From: Serpentinicella alkaliphila
Lineage (GTDB): Bacteria > Bacillota > Clostridia > Peptostreptococcales > Natronincolaceae
DNA length: 64,000 nucleotides
Direction of reading: 5' to 3'
Assembly (NCBI RefSeq): GCF_018141405.1
Contig: NZ_CP058648.1
Location: 2,878,502 to 2,942,501 of the forward strand
Below are positions 45,762-54,194 of this stretch, in pieces. The translations under genes and the position numbers were made by a program. Each line of letters starts with the position of its first letter. The stretch's first letter is position 1. Below the pieces are notes generated by a model. The model saw only the letters and a list, made by a program, of their open reading frames with translations, ran no database searches and was not told the DNA's origin.

Positions 45762-46505
45762 TTATTGAATCCTTGGATTGATAGGGCGTGTTTTAGAGAT
45801 ATCATTATTCCCGTCAAAAAAATGTTTCATTCCTCTGACTAAAGAGTCATCTTCCAAAACACTCCATAGATGATACCCTAAATCTTCACGCTTAAGTAAA
45901 ACCTCTTCTAAAACCTGAACAGTACCAAAATCCTTAAGTTCATGTGCACGTGCAATTGTTTTTCTTAACATATGTTGAATTTTAATTTCATGCTCAAGGT
46001 CATTACGTAAAAAGTCGCGCATCGTATATCGACCTTCAACTTCATGTTTGATATAAGATAATTCATGTTGAGTCACAGGATGTGCCGTTGGAACGACCCC
46101 TAATCTTGCTACTCGCTCACCTACTCTATCGATATGATCCTGTGTAACATCAATATGTTCATCTAACAAATGATGTAAACTTAAGAAAGATTCTGCTCCC
46201 TCCGTTAACCAGTGATGCTTTGTGTATTGGTGTAATGCGACATTTAAAGCGCATAAGTGATCATCAAGCATTAGCCCCATTTCTAAACGAACATCAGCTG
46301 GAAGACTGATCCCAGACCCTTCAGATCTTACGGTTCTTGGCTGCTGACGTAAAACCATGTTTTGTGGATGGTTTGTTGTATGACCTGGCATAGTTGTGTC
46401 AAAACCAGATTTTGATAATTTGAAATCATCTTGAAACTCACTTACGTTTTGTTGAACTATTTTAAAGTCCTCGTTCAAAATCTCATTATGGTTTTCATTT
46501 TGCAT
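45762..46505 (-). CDS. dps: Dps-family ferritin-like protein
   Basis: This 247-residue protein is of the Dps (DNA protection during starvation) superfamily, with an unusually long N-terminal extension of about 75 residues. The ferroxidase region reads LCALNVALHQYTKHHWLTEG and SLHHLLDEHIDVTQDHIDRVGERVARLG, with the H-x12-D-x3-E-like ligands expected in Dps. ATG 46505 with AGAGGTGG is preferred over an upstream in-frame start. It would store iron and consume peroxide, useful for an anaerobe exposed to air. Confidence 0.88.
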   Translation of the reverse strand: MQNENHNEILNEDFKIVQQNVSEFQDDFKLSKSGFDTTMPGHTTNHPQNMVLRQQPRTVRSEGSGISLPADVRLEMGLMLDDHLCALNVALHQYTKHHWLTEGAESFLSLHHLLDEHIDVTQDHIDRVGERVARLGVVPTAHPVTQHELSYIKHEVEGRYTMRDFLRNDLEHEIKIQHMLRKTIARAHELKDFGTVQVLEEVLLKREDLGYHLWSVLEDDSLVRGMKHFFDGNNDISKTRPINPRIQ

Positions 46506-46568
46506 ATTTCCACCTCTTAATTTTTTTATCATTAATTTTACCCTGCTTAATTTTTCCCTGTTCAGCAT

Positions 46569-47217
46569 TAATTATGTATAGGAAAAAGGAAGAATTTTAT
46601 TTAAATATAAATTACATATGTAAGAATGATTAGAGTTTTTTCGAGTGTTAAGAACAAAAAATAAATCGAATTAGAAAAAAAGATTATGTATTTTTATTTT
46701 GTGAATGTAGAAAGCGAAGTGTCTCTTTTTTGTTGAAGTAAAGGGCAGGTTAGCTTAATAAGGGATAAACTAATACAGAGGGAGAAAATATAGAGTTTGA
46801 TATAGTGCTTGTGTGGCAGCTATCATAATACACCAATCGCCTTTTTTCAATTATGGAACACTTTTTGGCATTCAACACAACTTATAATTTTCCTCACATA
46901 ATATTTGTATTTTAGTTTTAATATCAAGTCTCCTTTCTCTAGGTTTCTATTTATAGATTCGATAGTTTTTCAAGCAGTCCAGTATTCTCGCTCTAGTGTC
47001 AGAGTCCTCAAATCCTTATACTATATGCCAGGGATTCATACTCTTGTTTCAACTTTTGATTTGCTTGGGTAAATATAATATAAATCTGCATACGCGTACG
47101 CGTATCTGTATTCGTAACAAATCAAGCTACGCAACTTGTACTGACCTTGTCTCGATAAAATTCTTATCATATCAAAAGAACAGTCCCTTTCACATGGACA
47201 TGATATATTCTAGGCAT
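46569..47217. other. Region without a supported gene
   Basis: It holds repeat R1 copy C (46809-46862), a CpG-rich 16-base palindrome at 47090-47105, and a minus-strand scrap (QANQKLKQEYESLAYSIRI near 47000-47060) that may be a leftover coding segment. No ribosome site or full frame is seen. Confidence 0.45.
46809..46862. repeat. Dispersed repeat R1, copy C
   Basis: Third and most diverged copy (GTGGCAGCTATCATAATAC, ACCAATCG, T run, ATTATGGAACACT). Confidence 0.7.
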
Positions 47218-47430
47218 CTATGATTTCCTCCAATAATAGATTGCCAATTGTGTTCGATCCCTTATTTGCAATTTTTCCAGGATAACTGACAGATTATTAC
47301 GTATCGTTCCTTCACTAATAAATAACTGCTCAGCGATCTCACGATTGGAAAGACCCTGTGCTATTAATTCTACAATATCCTTTTCTCTAAATGACAATTT
47401 TGTAAGTCCTTCTCTATCGGGAGATGCTTA
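47218..47430 (-). pseudogene. LuxR-type helix-turn-helix tail of a response regulator
   Basis: The frame reads LSFREKDIVELIAQGLSNRE, IAEQLFISEGTIRNNLSVIL and EKLQIRDRTQLAIYYWRKS, a complete GerE/LuxR DNA-binding domain with its natural stop at 47218. The receiver domain is missing; upstream sequence switches to an IS110 relic near 47440. It is a NarL-type regulator remnant. Confidence 0.85.
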
Positions 47431-47432
47431 CA

Positions 47433-47930
47433 TTATCCTGACTTTGCAAGAGTTGACAGAATTACTTGCCAGCCAAGGTCATAATATTCCCTTGAGAGAT
47501 TTCTTAAATTAAGGGCAAGCTGCGACGGCATAAGAGAAACCTTTAAATCAGGCTTTAAACCGATTAAAGCAGCTTTTTTTGAATCAAATCTGTCATTATG
47601 CACTTTTCTAATGTTAATGTTTGTGCTATTCTTAGTGATGATAGGATTAATCACGGAGACATGAAATCCTTTATCACGAAGATAGCAGAAGAGGGGGTAA
47701 TGATAAATTCCCGTGGATTCGATGAAAATACGACTTTCCAAAGAATACAACTCTTCTGCTTCTTTTATTTTTGAAACAGTCATAGCAAGGGAATTTAAAT
47801 CAGAGTGTAGGATTTTAAAAGGCTTACCCACAAAGGTTTGGTTAGGTAGTGCAATAGACATCTAACTGAAATCTGCACCTACATCAATACCAACTGAAAT
47901 AAATAAATCATATTTAGTAATGTTTGACAT
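47433..47930 (-). pseudogene. IS110-family transposase, truncated and with nonsense codon
   Basis: The frame opens at ATG 47930 after AAAGGAGC with MSNITKYDLFISVGIDVGADFS, hits TAG at 47862-47864, and continues SIALPNQTFVGKPFKILHSD, RIFIESTGIYHYPLFCYLR and HNDRFDSKKAALIGLKPDL. The DEDD residues of the RuvC-like domain are all present (GIDVG, IESTG, NDRFD). The C-terminal serine domain is lost; the frame ends at 47433 in foreign sequence next to the LuxR tail. Confidence 0.88.
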
Positions 47931-48240
47931 GAGCGTTAGCTCCTTTCTGATAGGAATCCATTTCCAAGCAATGAGTACACATCCTAGCATGTGATACGGG
48001 TATAGCCTGAGGCTCCCAACCAGCCTAAACATAAAGCCTCATTGAATGGACTAATTGACTTAATTGTAGGTATAGGTCAGTAAAAATTGACTTCCCAAGC
48101 AGGCTTACATTTTTTGTCCTATCCTTAAGGATTATACATTATGAATAGTCTGGAGTCTATCGGGAACCATCAGACATGTTAAATAGAAAAGCAACATCTG
48201 ACGAAGGAAGAACTCCTTCTTCTGTTACTAAATAATAGAA
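47931..48240 (-). ncRNA. Structured IS110 flank, candidate bridge RNA remnant
   Basis: About 300 non-coding bases precede the transposase start. They contain TGAGGCT...AGCCTCA (48008-48041) and a CAG-ATGTT/AACAT-CTG stem (48171-48200). IS110-type elements encode a bridge RNA in the non-coding end before the transposase gene, which is where this lies. The assignment is positional inference only. Confidence 0.4.
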
Positions 48241-48314
48241 ATGTTTTTTAAAGAAATTGTATTTACTGCATAGTCGTTAGTGACTATGACATTATTATAC
48301 TAGGAGGTTTTCGT

Positions 48315-48551
48315 ATGAATATATTAGAGGGTTTTACTAAAAACGATGATTTAATTGAATTTATTTGTAAAAAATGCAGCTATACTTTATGGGTACCACG
48401 TTTTATAGTTCAGCAACTTGAAGAAGATAACTTATTTAATGGGCTAGATAAATCTGTTCCACCGGAGCCATTCTGCCAAGTATGTGATGGTGTAATGACA
48501 CCCGTTTCATATACTGGTATACATGGTATTAAATATGAATACAAAAAGTAA
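48315..48551 (+). CDS. Small zinc-ribbon-like protein
   Basis: This is a 78-residue plus-strand protein with AGGAGG before the ATG. Two cysteine pairs, CKKC (about residue 18) and CQVC (about residue 54), 34 residues apart, suggest a four-cysteine zinc site. Between them lies a helix-like acidic segment. No family is recognised. A terminator follows the stop. Confidence 0.75.
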   Translation: MNILEGFTKNDDLIEFICKKCSYTLWVPRFIVQQLEEDNLFNGLDKSVPPEPFCQVCDGVMTPVSYTGIHGIKYEYKK

Positions 48552-48585
48552 TTAATATTAAGCTTAATATTATATTGGTAATATT

Positions 48586-48609
48586 AGTCATTGCACGATG
48601 GCTTTTTTG
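48586..48609 (+). terminator. Terminator of the zinc-ribbon gene
   Basis: AGTCAT pairs with ATGGCT (one G-T pair) over a six-base loop and is followed by TTTTTTG. Confidence 0.65.
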
Positions 48610-48691
48610 TTTTTCCTGAAATTTTTTTTACAATATATGGTTGTAGTTGCAACTACTTGCATAAAACTAGAACTTTCCTATTAAATTAAAT

Positions 48692-48726
48692 GAAAAAAAA
48701 AGACCTTCTCCTTTGAGAAAGTCTTA
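48692..48726 (-). terminator. Minus-strand terminator downstream of hepT
   Basis: AAGACTTTCTC pairs with GAGAAGGTCTT (one mismatch) over a short loop, followed by nine T on the minus strand. Confidence 0.75.
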
Positions 48727-48798
48727 GTAATTAGTAAAATACTCTTCATTACCTTATATATATATGCACATATTCTTTTTTAACCAACATTAGATTTA

Positions 48799-48870
48799 TA
48801 TAGAGAACTATAGTTTTTGGTTACACATCTAAGTTTACGTGTATACATCTCCAATTAAATAGGAGGGCGT
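48799..48870. repeat. Dispersed repeat R2, copy a
   Basis: A 72-base sequence is shared with 51442-51513 at 64 of 72 positions by my hand alignment. It contains TTTTTGGTTACACATCTAAG and CTCCAATTAAATAGGAG, the latter a small hairpin. Confidence 0.85.
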
Positions 48871-48900
48871 TGTTAATTAATTTGAAAGACGTATTGATGC

Positions 48901-48956
48901 TTGGGCTACAGCTAACAAAATAGACCAATCGCTGCTTTTTAGTATTATGAAACACT
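48901..48956. repeat. Dispersed repeat R1, copy D
   Basis: Fourth copy of R1, nearly identical to copy A over GCTACAGCTAACAAAATAG. It begins 20 bases downstream of the hepT stop codon on the minus strand, and R2 copy a is only 30 bases away. Confidence 0.85.
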
Positions 48957-48975
48957 GTTGATAGTGCAAATCAAT

Positions 48976-49374
48976 CTATCCATAAAAATACCTAACAATT
49001 TCCTTCATATATAACATTAGATCCTCAATGTCCTCAGTAATAATTTTATAAACCACTCCCCGATCTATCTTAACATAGTCATGAACAAGTATATTTCTAA
49101 AAGAAGCCATGTCACTAAGGTTTTCTTTTAGTTCTAAAGTTATAATTTCATTTTCATATAGTATTTCAAACACATCTCTATTAGTCTCTGGCTTTCTGTA
49201 TCTCATATCACATTCTATAGCTAAGTGGAAAAATCTCTCGCTAGATCCATATATAAAAGGATTTTTTACGTACTCAACTTCAGTATATTTTTTTATATTA
49301 TCTAAAAAAGCTATATTTTCCTTTAACTTGTTTAATCTAGTCATTAATGTATCTTCATTCACCACAAATAGCAC
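48976..49374 (-). CDS. hepT: HepT-type toxin (DUF86)
   Basis: This ~130-residue HEPN-domain protein has the RNase motif R-x4-H-x-Y in FRNILVHDYVKID, as in HepT toxins of HepT/MntA pairs. SERFFHLAIECDMRYRKPE matches the first helical half of DUF86. The start may be GTG 49374 or GTG 49362 (VNEDTLMTRLNKL). The partner antitoxin gene immediately upstream is frameshifted twice. HepT is normally silenced by MntA-mediated AMPylation of the motif tyrosine, which is retained here. Confidence 0.85.
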   Translation of the reverse strand: MLFVVNEDTLMTRLNKLKENIAFLDNIKKYTEVEYVKNPFIYGSSERFFHLAIECDMRYRKPETNRDVFEILYENEIITLELKENLSDMASFRNILVHDYVKIDRGVVYKIITEDIEDLMLYMKEIVRYFYG

Positions 49375-49386
49375 GCGCTTTCTGAG

Positions 49387-49804
49387 TTACATCTCTTTTT
49401 TTATTGCTTGTACCATAGCTTCATTATAAACTTCCGCATAATATTGGAAGTCAAAGTACTCTCGTAGGGCTAAAGATTCTAATTCTGCTCTTCTTTCACT
49501 TTCAATTAAATATTACCATTTTTTACTACTTCATACTTTAGCAGCGGTGTAGCACTGTTAAGAGTTATAACATCTAGTTTTCTCTGAAAATACTTTGTTC
49601 CCATATCAATTATATTTCCTTTAATTATAACTTCCTTCTTAGATTCATATTTTCTTGAAACATAATTGCAATATCAACATCACTTTCATTATTATTTTTT
49701 TCTATTGCAAAAGATCCAAATAGATAAGCAAACTCTATAGGATATTGCAAGTTAACTTGAACTAGAAATTCATCTAATTTTTGTAGCAGACTCTCCTTTT
49801 CCAT
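49387..49804 (-). pseudogene. mntA: MntA-type nucleotidyltransferase antitoxin, frameshifted
   Basis: The frame begins MEKESLLQKLDEFLVQVNLQ and includes FAYLFGSFAIEKNNNESDVDIAIMF, the G-S-x9-S-D-x-D active site. It is then broken near 49650. The next frame gives GNIIDMGTKYFQRKLDVITL and KYEVVKNGN, and a third frame ESERRAELESLALREYFDF to a stop at 49387. Two small deletions are enough to explain it. The catalytic part survives but the protein cannot be complete. Confidence 0.82.
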
Positions 49805-50009
49805 AGTGCCTCCTTCATATAACTGAATGATTTAAAAGCATTTTTGACTATTTTACTACCTATAGCTCTTGTTATAATTAAAATAATTGATCATTAGTGA
49901 TTCTACTTCCTTTATTTTGCTTAAATTTAACAGCTGCATAATAAATTCTAATCTACCGATTTCTTTTCTAAAGTTCTACTCAAATACAATTAGTTGCCCA
50001 TCCTCTTCC

Positions 50010-50228
50010 TTACTCTTCAAAATACTCTAACAAATCCCCTGGCTGACATTTTAGAAACCTACAAATGGCCTCTAGTGTAGAAAATCTTATAGCCTTTACT
50101 TTGCCCGTTTTTAAGTTAGATAAATTTACAATACTTATTCCTACTCCTTCAGAAAGCTCACTCAGTTGCATTTTCCTATCTGCTAGCACTCTATCTAGCC
50201 TTATAATAATTGCCATGTCCATCTCCAC
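50010..50228 (-). CDS. XRE/YozG-family helix-turn-helix regulator
   Basis: This is a 68-72 residue Cro/C1-type repressor: IIRLDRVLADRKMQLSELSEGVGISIVNLSNLKTGKVKAIRFSTLEAICRFLKCQPGDLLEY by segments, the standard YozG form. The start is one of three close ATG codons. It follows the DUF2975 gene by three bases; this pair is common in Firmicutes and the regulator probably controls it. Confidence 0.92.
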   Translation of the reverse strand: MEMDMAIIIRLDRVLADRKMQLSELSEGVGISIVNLSNLKTGKVKAIRFSTLEAICRFLKCQPGDLLEYFEE

Positions 50229-50231
50229 CCT

Positions 50232-50831
50232 TTACAATGTCGAATCGTATTCTTCTTGAAGATAATTTCCATATTTAAAAATACCTGCCAGAATCAGCAT
50301 CATAAAACCTGTAAAAGCCATAAAGAGGTCAATGTTTATATTTATATCTAAATTCGTTATATTTAAGGTAGTAATAATCGTTTTTGCTGCCATAGCACCA
50401 GTAATTCTTAAAATAATAGACCCCAGTATTAGTATTACCCCAATAATAGTTAGTCGCTTTTCATTTTCCTTAGCAAAAGGCTTATCAGTTTCAACAGTTT
50501 CCAGTAGTGATATCAACTGCTTGAGTATAATAATGAAGCCTCCTGACGTAAATGCAGCTATCCAAGCAATGGATCTATAAATTGATTTTACAGAAACTCC
50601 CACATGAGATGCATCCATTCTGTATCGAATTAAACTGTCCATAGATAAAGTAAATCCTTTGTTGTTAGCTTCTTTTACTATAAAAATATCATCAGATAAG
50701 AATGGAACAACGATCGCTGCCACTATTAGTAAACCCATTCCTAACAAAGTAATCCAAAAAAGCCCTCCCATCACAACTCTTAAATAACCAGCGATTTTTT
50801 TTACTTTTAAAGCATATGGACTATCTTTCAT
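50232..50831 (-). CDS. DUF2975 membrane protein
   Basis: This is a 199-residue protein with four hydrophobic helices (about residues 18-42, 88-110, 125-150 and 168-188). DUF2975 features are the second-helix region SIAWIAAFTSGGFIIILKQL and KPFAKENEKRLTIIGVILI. ATG 50831 with AGGAGG is chosen over an upstream frame extension. It is paired with a YozG-type regulator. Function unknown. Confidence 0.85.
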   Translation of the reverse strand: MKDSPYALKVKKIAGYLRVVMGGLFWITLLGMGLLIVAAIVVPFLSDDIFIVKEANNKGFTLSMDSLIRYRMDASHVGVSVKSIYRSIAWIAAFTSGGFIIILKQLISLLETVETDKPFAKENEKRLTIIGVILILGSIILRITGAMAAKTIITTLNITNLDININIDLFMAFTGFMMLILAGIFKYGNYLQEEYDSTL

Positions 50832-51288
50832 GAACTTTTTCCTCCTATTATCCTTATATAACTTGTATATAATCATTATATTCATTTATTATATGTTTGT
50901 AAATAATTTTTTAATGATAATCATTAAATATTTAATGCAATATAATTTTTAATTTAGGAATTTAGTTGGTTTTGAGTAATGAACTATATTAGCAAAGGTA
51001 CTGGCTATTTCTATGTCTAAATTTATAGTAGTATATGAACCTATTGGTATTTATAAATTGCAAATCGATATTATAGATTTATTGAACACTAGTGAGATGC
51101 TTTATAAAGTTGTCTTTGTATAATAAAATTCCTTTTATAAAAAACAGTTTAGGTGTTTTTAACTGTCTTCTTAAATGAATTTATCATTTATGGAACGATT
51201 CAGCATTATTAATCCTTAATGAATATAATGATACAATAATATAATTAATCTCAATCTGATTAGACTTCTTTGTAAAAAATTAATAAAA
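50832..51288. other. Intergenic region without a gene
   Basis: AT-rich DNA carrying the promoter of the DUF2975/YozG pair, not identified precisely. A 36-codon plus-strand frame near 51014 lacks a ribosome site and is not called. Confidence 0.4.
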
Positions 51289-51345
51289 TAGGGTATTAAA
51301 CTTAAAGTCATTAATGAAATCAAGCTCAATACCCTACACTTTTTA
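51285..51345 (-). terminator. Hairpin, probable terminator of the ppdK transcript
   Basis: Inverted repeat TAGGGTATT/AATACCCTA encloses a second pairing (AGCTTGATTTCATTA / TAATGACTTTAAGT) and is followed on the minus strand by a T-rich stretch. It belongs to the same hairpin type seen at 30248 and 41812. Confidence 0.6.
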
Positions 51346-51441
51346 TATTATAGTCCATTTTAGGCATTTAGACTATTTGTCTTATTGTTTTAATTAATAT
51401 TTGTTGTTTATCCCAACACTTTTGTAATCATATACCGCCGC

Positions 51442-51513
51442 TATAGAGAGCTATCGTTTTTGGTTACACATCTAAGTTCATGTTTATACGTCTCCAATTA
51501 AATAGGAGAACGT
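51442..51513. repeat. Dispersed repeat R2, copy b
   Basis: Second copy of the 72-base R2 sequence. It ends two bases before the stop codon of ppdK, so it lies directly behind the gene. Confidence 0.85.
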
Positions 51514-51515
51514 GT

Positions 51516-54152
51516 CTATTTTTGAGGTAGACGTAGCGCCGCCTGTGCAGCTGCAAGTCTTGCTATTGGCACTCTAAACGGTGAACATGACACATAGTCT
51601 AATCCTAATTGGTGACAGAACTCTATTGATGATGGGTCTCCGCCATGCTCTCCACATATACCTAGCTTAATATTGGGTCTAGTTTGCTTTCCTAAATCTG
51701 CAGCTATTTTTATTAACTTACCTACCCCAGCTCTATCTAATCTTTGGAATGGGTCTTTTTCTAATATATTCTTCTCAACATATTCTCCGATAAATCTACC
51801 AGCGTCATCTCTTGAAAATCCAAATGTCATTTGAGTAAGGTCATTTGTACCAAATGAGAAAAATTCCGCTTCTTCAGCAATTTCATCTGCAGTAATAGCT
51901 GCTCTAGGAACTTCAATCATTGTTCCAATTAAGTAGTCAATTTTTACACCCTTTTCTTGAATTACTTCATTTGCTGTTTTTATCATAAGGTTTTTAATAT
52001 ATTTTAACTCAGTTAACTGCCCAACTAAAGGTACCATTATTTCTGGTATTACAGTTAGATTTTCTTCTTCTTTAAGAATAATAGCAGCCTCTAATATTGC
52101 TCTCACTTGCATTTCATAAATTTCTGGATATGTTACTGCTAGTCTGCAACCTCTGTGACCAAGCATAGGGTTTACTTCTTTTAATTCTGCCACAACATTT
52201 TTTAGTTGACTAACTGAAATATTCATTTTTTTTGCAAGTTTTACAATATCCTCTTCCTCATGAGGTAGGAATTCATGTAAAGGCGGGTCTAGTAATCTAA
52301 CAGTTACTGGTCTACTTCCCATTTCTCTAAAGATTTCAATAAAGTCCTGTCTTTGCATCGGCAATAATTGTTCTAAAGCATCCTTTCTTTCTTCAACATT
52401 TCTTGAAAGAATCATTTGTCTAACTACTGCAATTCTTGACTCTTCAAAGAACATATGCTCTGTTCTACATAATCCAATTCCTTCAGCACCAAAAATAATT
52501 GCTTGTTTCGTATCCTTTGGTGTATCAGCATTAGTTCTTATTTTTAATTTTCTAATTTCATCCGCCCATGCCATTAAAACTTCGAAATTACCTATTAATT
52601 CAGGGCTTTTAGTAGGTATCTCCCCATCATAAACATCACCAGTATTACCATCTAATGAAATAGCATGACCTTCGTTGTAAACTCTACCATTTATAGTAAA
52701 TGTTTTGCTCTCTTCATCAATTCTAATTTCCCCAGCTCCAACAATACAACATTTACCCATACCACGGGCAACTACTGCCGCATGTGAAGTCATACCTCCT
52801 CTGGCTGTTAGTATACCTTGGCAGGCTACCATACCTTCTAAATCCTCAGGAGATGTATCTGTACGAAGTAGAATTGCTTTTTCACCTAAACTATTTGCAT
52901 GAACAACATCCTCAGGAGTAAAATATGCTTTTCCTGACGCTGCCCCTGAAGACGCTGGTAGACCTTTAGTTAATAATGTGGATTTTGCTAGTTGTTCACT
53001 ATCAAATGTAGGATGTAATAATTGATCCAATTGGTTTGGTTCAACTCTCATTATAGCCTCTTCTTTAGTTATTAACCCTTCTTCTACCATCTCCACTGCA
53101 ATATTAATTGCTGCAGCAGCAGTTCTTTTTCCATTTCTAGTTTGTAGCACATATAGATTTTTATTTTCAATTGTAAATTCAATATCCTGCATATCCCTGT
53201 AATGCTTTTCTAAAAGATTGCATACATCAACAAACTGTTGATATGCTTCAGGCATTAATCTATCAAGTTCAGCTATTGGTTTTGGCGTTCTTATTCCAGC
53301 AACAACATCTTCACCTTGTGCATTTAGTAAAAATTCTCCATATAATAGATTTTCTCCGGTTGATGGATTTCGAGTAAATGCAACTCCTGTTCCACATGTG
53401 TCTCCCATGTTACCAAATACCATTGATTGAATATTTACTGCTGTCCCTAGATGATTTGGAATATCATTTAATCTACGATATATTATTGCCCTAGGATTGT
53501 TCCATGATTTAAATACAGCTTCAGTAGCCATTAATAGCTGCTCTCTAGTATCTTGAGGAAACTCTATATTCTTTTCTTTTCTAACTACTTCTTTATATAA
53601 TTCAGAAATATCTCTTAAATCTTCCCATGTTAACTCGGTATCATGTTCAATTCCTTTATCATTTTTTCTTCTATGAAGTATAGTATCAAATTTATATTTA
53701 GGTATCTCCAAAACTACATCACCAAACATTTGAATAAATCGTCTATAGCTGTCATATGCAAATCTTTTGTTATCAGTTGCATTAGCCATTCCAACTACTG
53801 ATTTATCATTTAGACCTAAATTTAAAATTGTATCCATCATTCCAGGCATTGAAAATACACTACCTGATCTAACAGACACCAACAGTGGATTATCTAGATC
53901 CCCTAGCTTCTTACCAGTCTTCCCCTCTAATTCAGCAAGATGATTAAAAATTTCTTCTTTGAGCTCATCCCAAAGCTTTGCACCTCTAACATAATATTCG
54001 TTACAGGCCTCAGTTGTAACAGTAAAACCACCTGGTACAGGTAGTCCTATTTTAGTCATTTCTCCCAAGTTAGCACCTTTACCACCTAATAGGGATTTCA
54101 TCTCTGCAGTACCCTCATTAAAATCATATACAAATTTTTTCAATTGCTGCAC
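51516..54152 (-). CDS. ppdK: Pyruvate, phosphate dikinase
   Basis: This is an 878-residue enzyme interconverting pyruvate, ATP and phosphate with PEP, AMP and pyrophosphate. The N-terminal ATP-grasp domain begins FVYDFNEGTAEMKSLLGGKGANLGEM. The phosphohistidine swivel domain has GGMTSHAAVVARGMGKCC. The C-terminal PEP barrel has GLCRTEHMFFEE, GTNDLTQMTFGFSRDD and the catalytic cysteine in LGICGEHGGDP. Full length. Its regulator gene is next upstream, so activity is likely controlled by phosphorylation of the swivel-domain threonine. Confidence 0.97.
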   Translation of the reverse strand: MQQLKKFVYDFNEGTAEMKSLLGGKGANLGEMTKIGLPVPGGFTVTTEACNEYYVRGAKLWDELKEEIFNHLAELEGKTGKKLGDLDNPLLVSVRSGSVFSMPGMMDTILNLGLNDKSVVGMANATDNKRFAYDSYRRFIQMFGDVVLEIPKYKFDTILHRRKNDKGIEHDTELTWEDLRDISELYKEVVRKEKNIEFPQDTREQLLMATEAVFKSWNNPRAIIYRRLNDIPNHLGTAVNIQSMVFGNMGDTCGTGVAFTRNPSTGENLLYGEFLLNAQGEDVVAGIRTPKPIAELDRLMPEAYQQFVDVCNLLEKHYRDMQDIEFTIENKNLYVLQTRNGKRTAAAAINIAVEMVEEGLITKEEAIMRVEPNQLDQLLHPTFDSEQLAKSTLLTKGLPASSGAASGKAYFTPEDVVHANSLGEKAILLRTDTSPEDLEGMVACQGILTARGGMTSHAAVVARGMGKCCIVGAGEIRIDEESKTFTINGRVYNEGHAISLDGNTGDVYDGEIPTKSPELIGNFEVLMAWADEIRKLKIRTNADTPKDTKQAIIFGAEGIGLCRTEHMFFEESRIAVVRQMILSRNVEERKDALEQLLPMQRQDFIEIFREMGSRPVTVRLLDPPLHEFLPHEEEDIVKLAKKMNISVSQLKNVVAELKEVNPMLGHRGCRLAVTYPEIYEMQVRAILEAAIILKEEENLTVIPEIMVPLVGQLTELKYIKNLMIKTANEVIQEKGVKIDYLIGTMIEVPRAAITADEIAEEAEFFSFGTNDLTQMTFGFSRDDAGRFIGEYVEKNILEKDPFQRLDRAGVGKLIKIAADLGKQTRPNIKLGICGEHGGDPSSIEFCHQLGLDYVSCSPFRVPIARLAAAQAALRLPQK

Positions 54153-54194
54153 CTCCGGTATTATGTAATATCATATATTTATCAATTTTTATTA

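Noticed and set aside
43861-48956. CRISPR array interpretation of repeat R1
   Set aside because: Copies are over 1 kb apart, diverged and separated by genes, with no cas genes in the window.
51014-51124. 36-codon plus-strand frame starting MSKFIVVYEPIG
   Set aside because: No ribosome site upstream and no supporting context.
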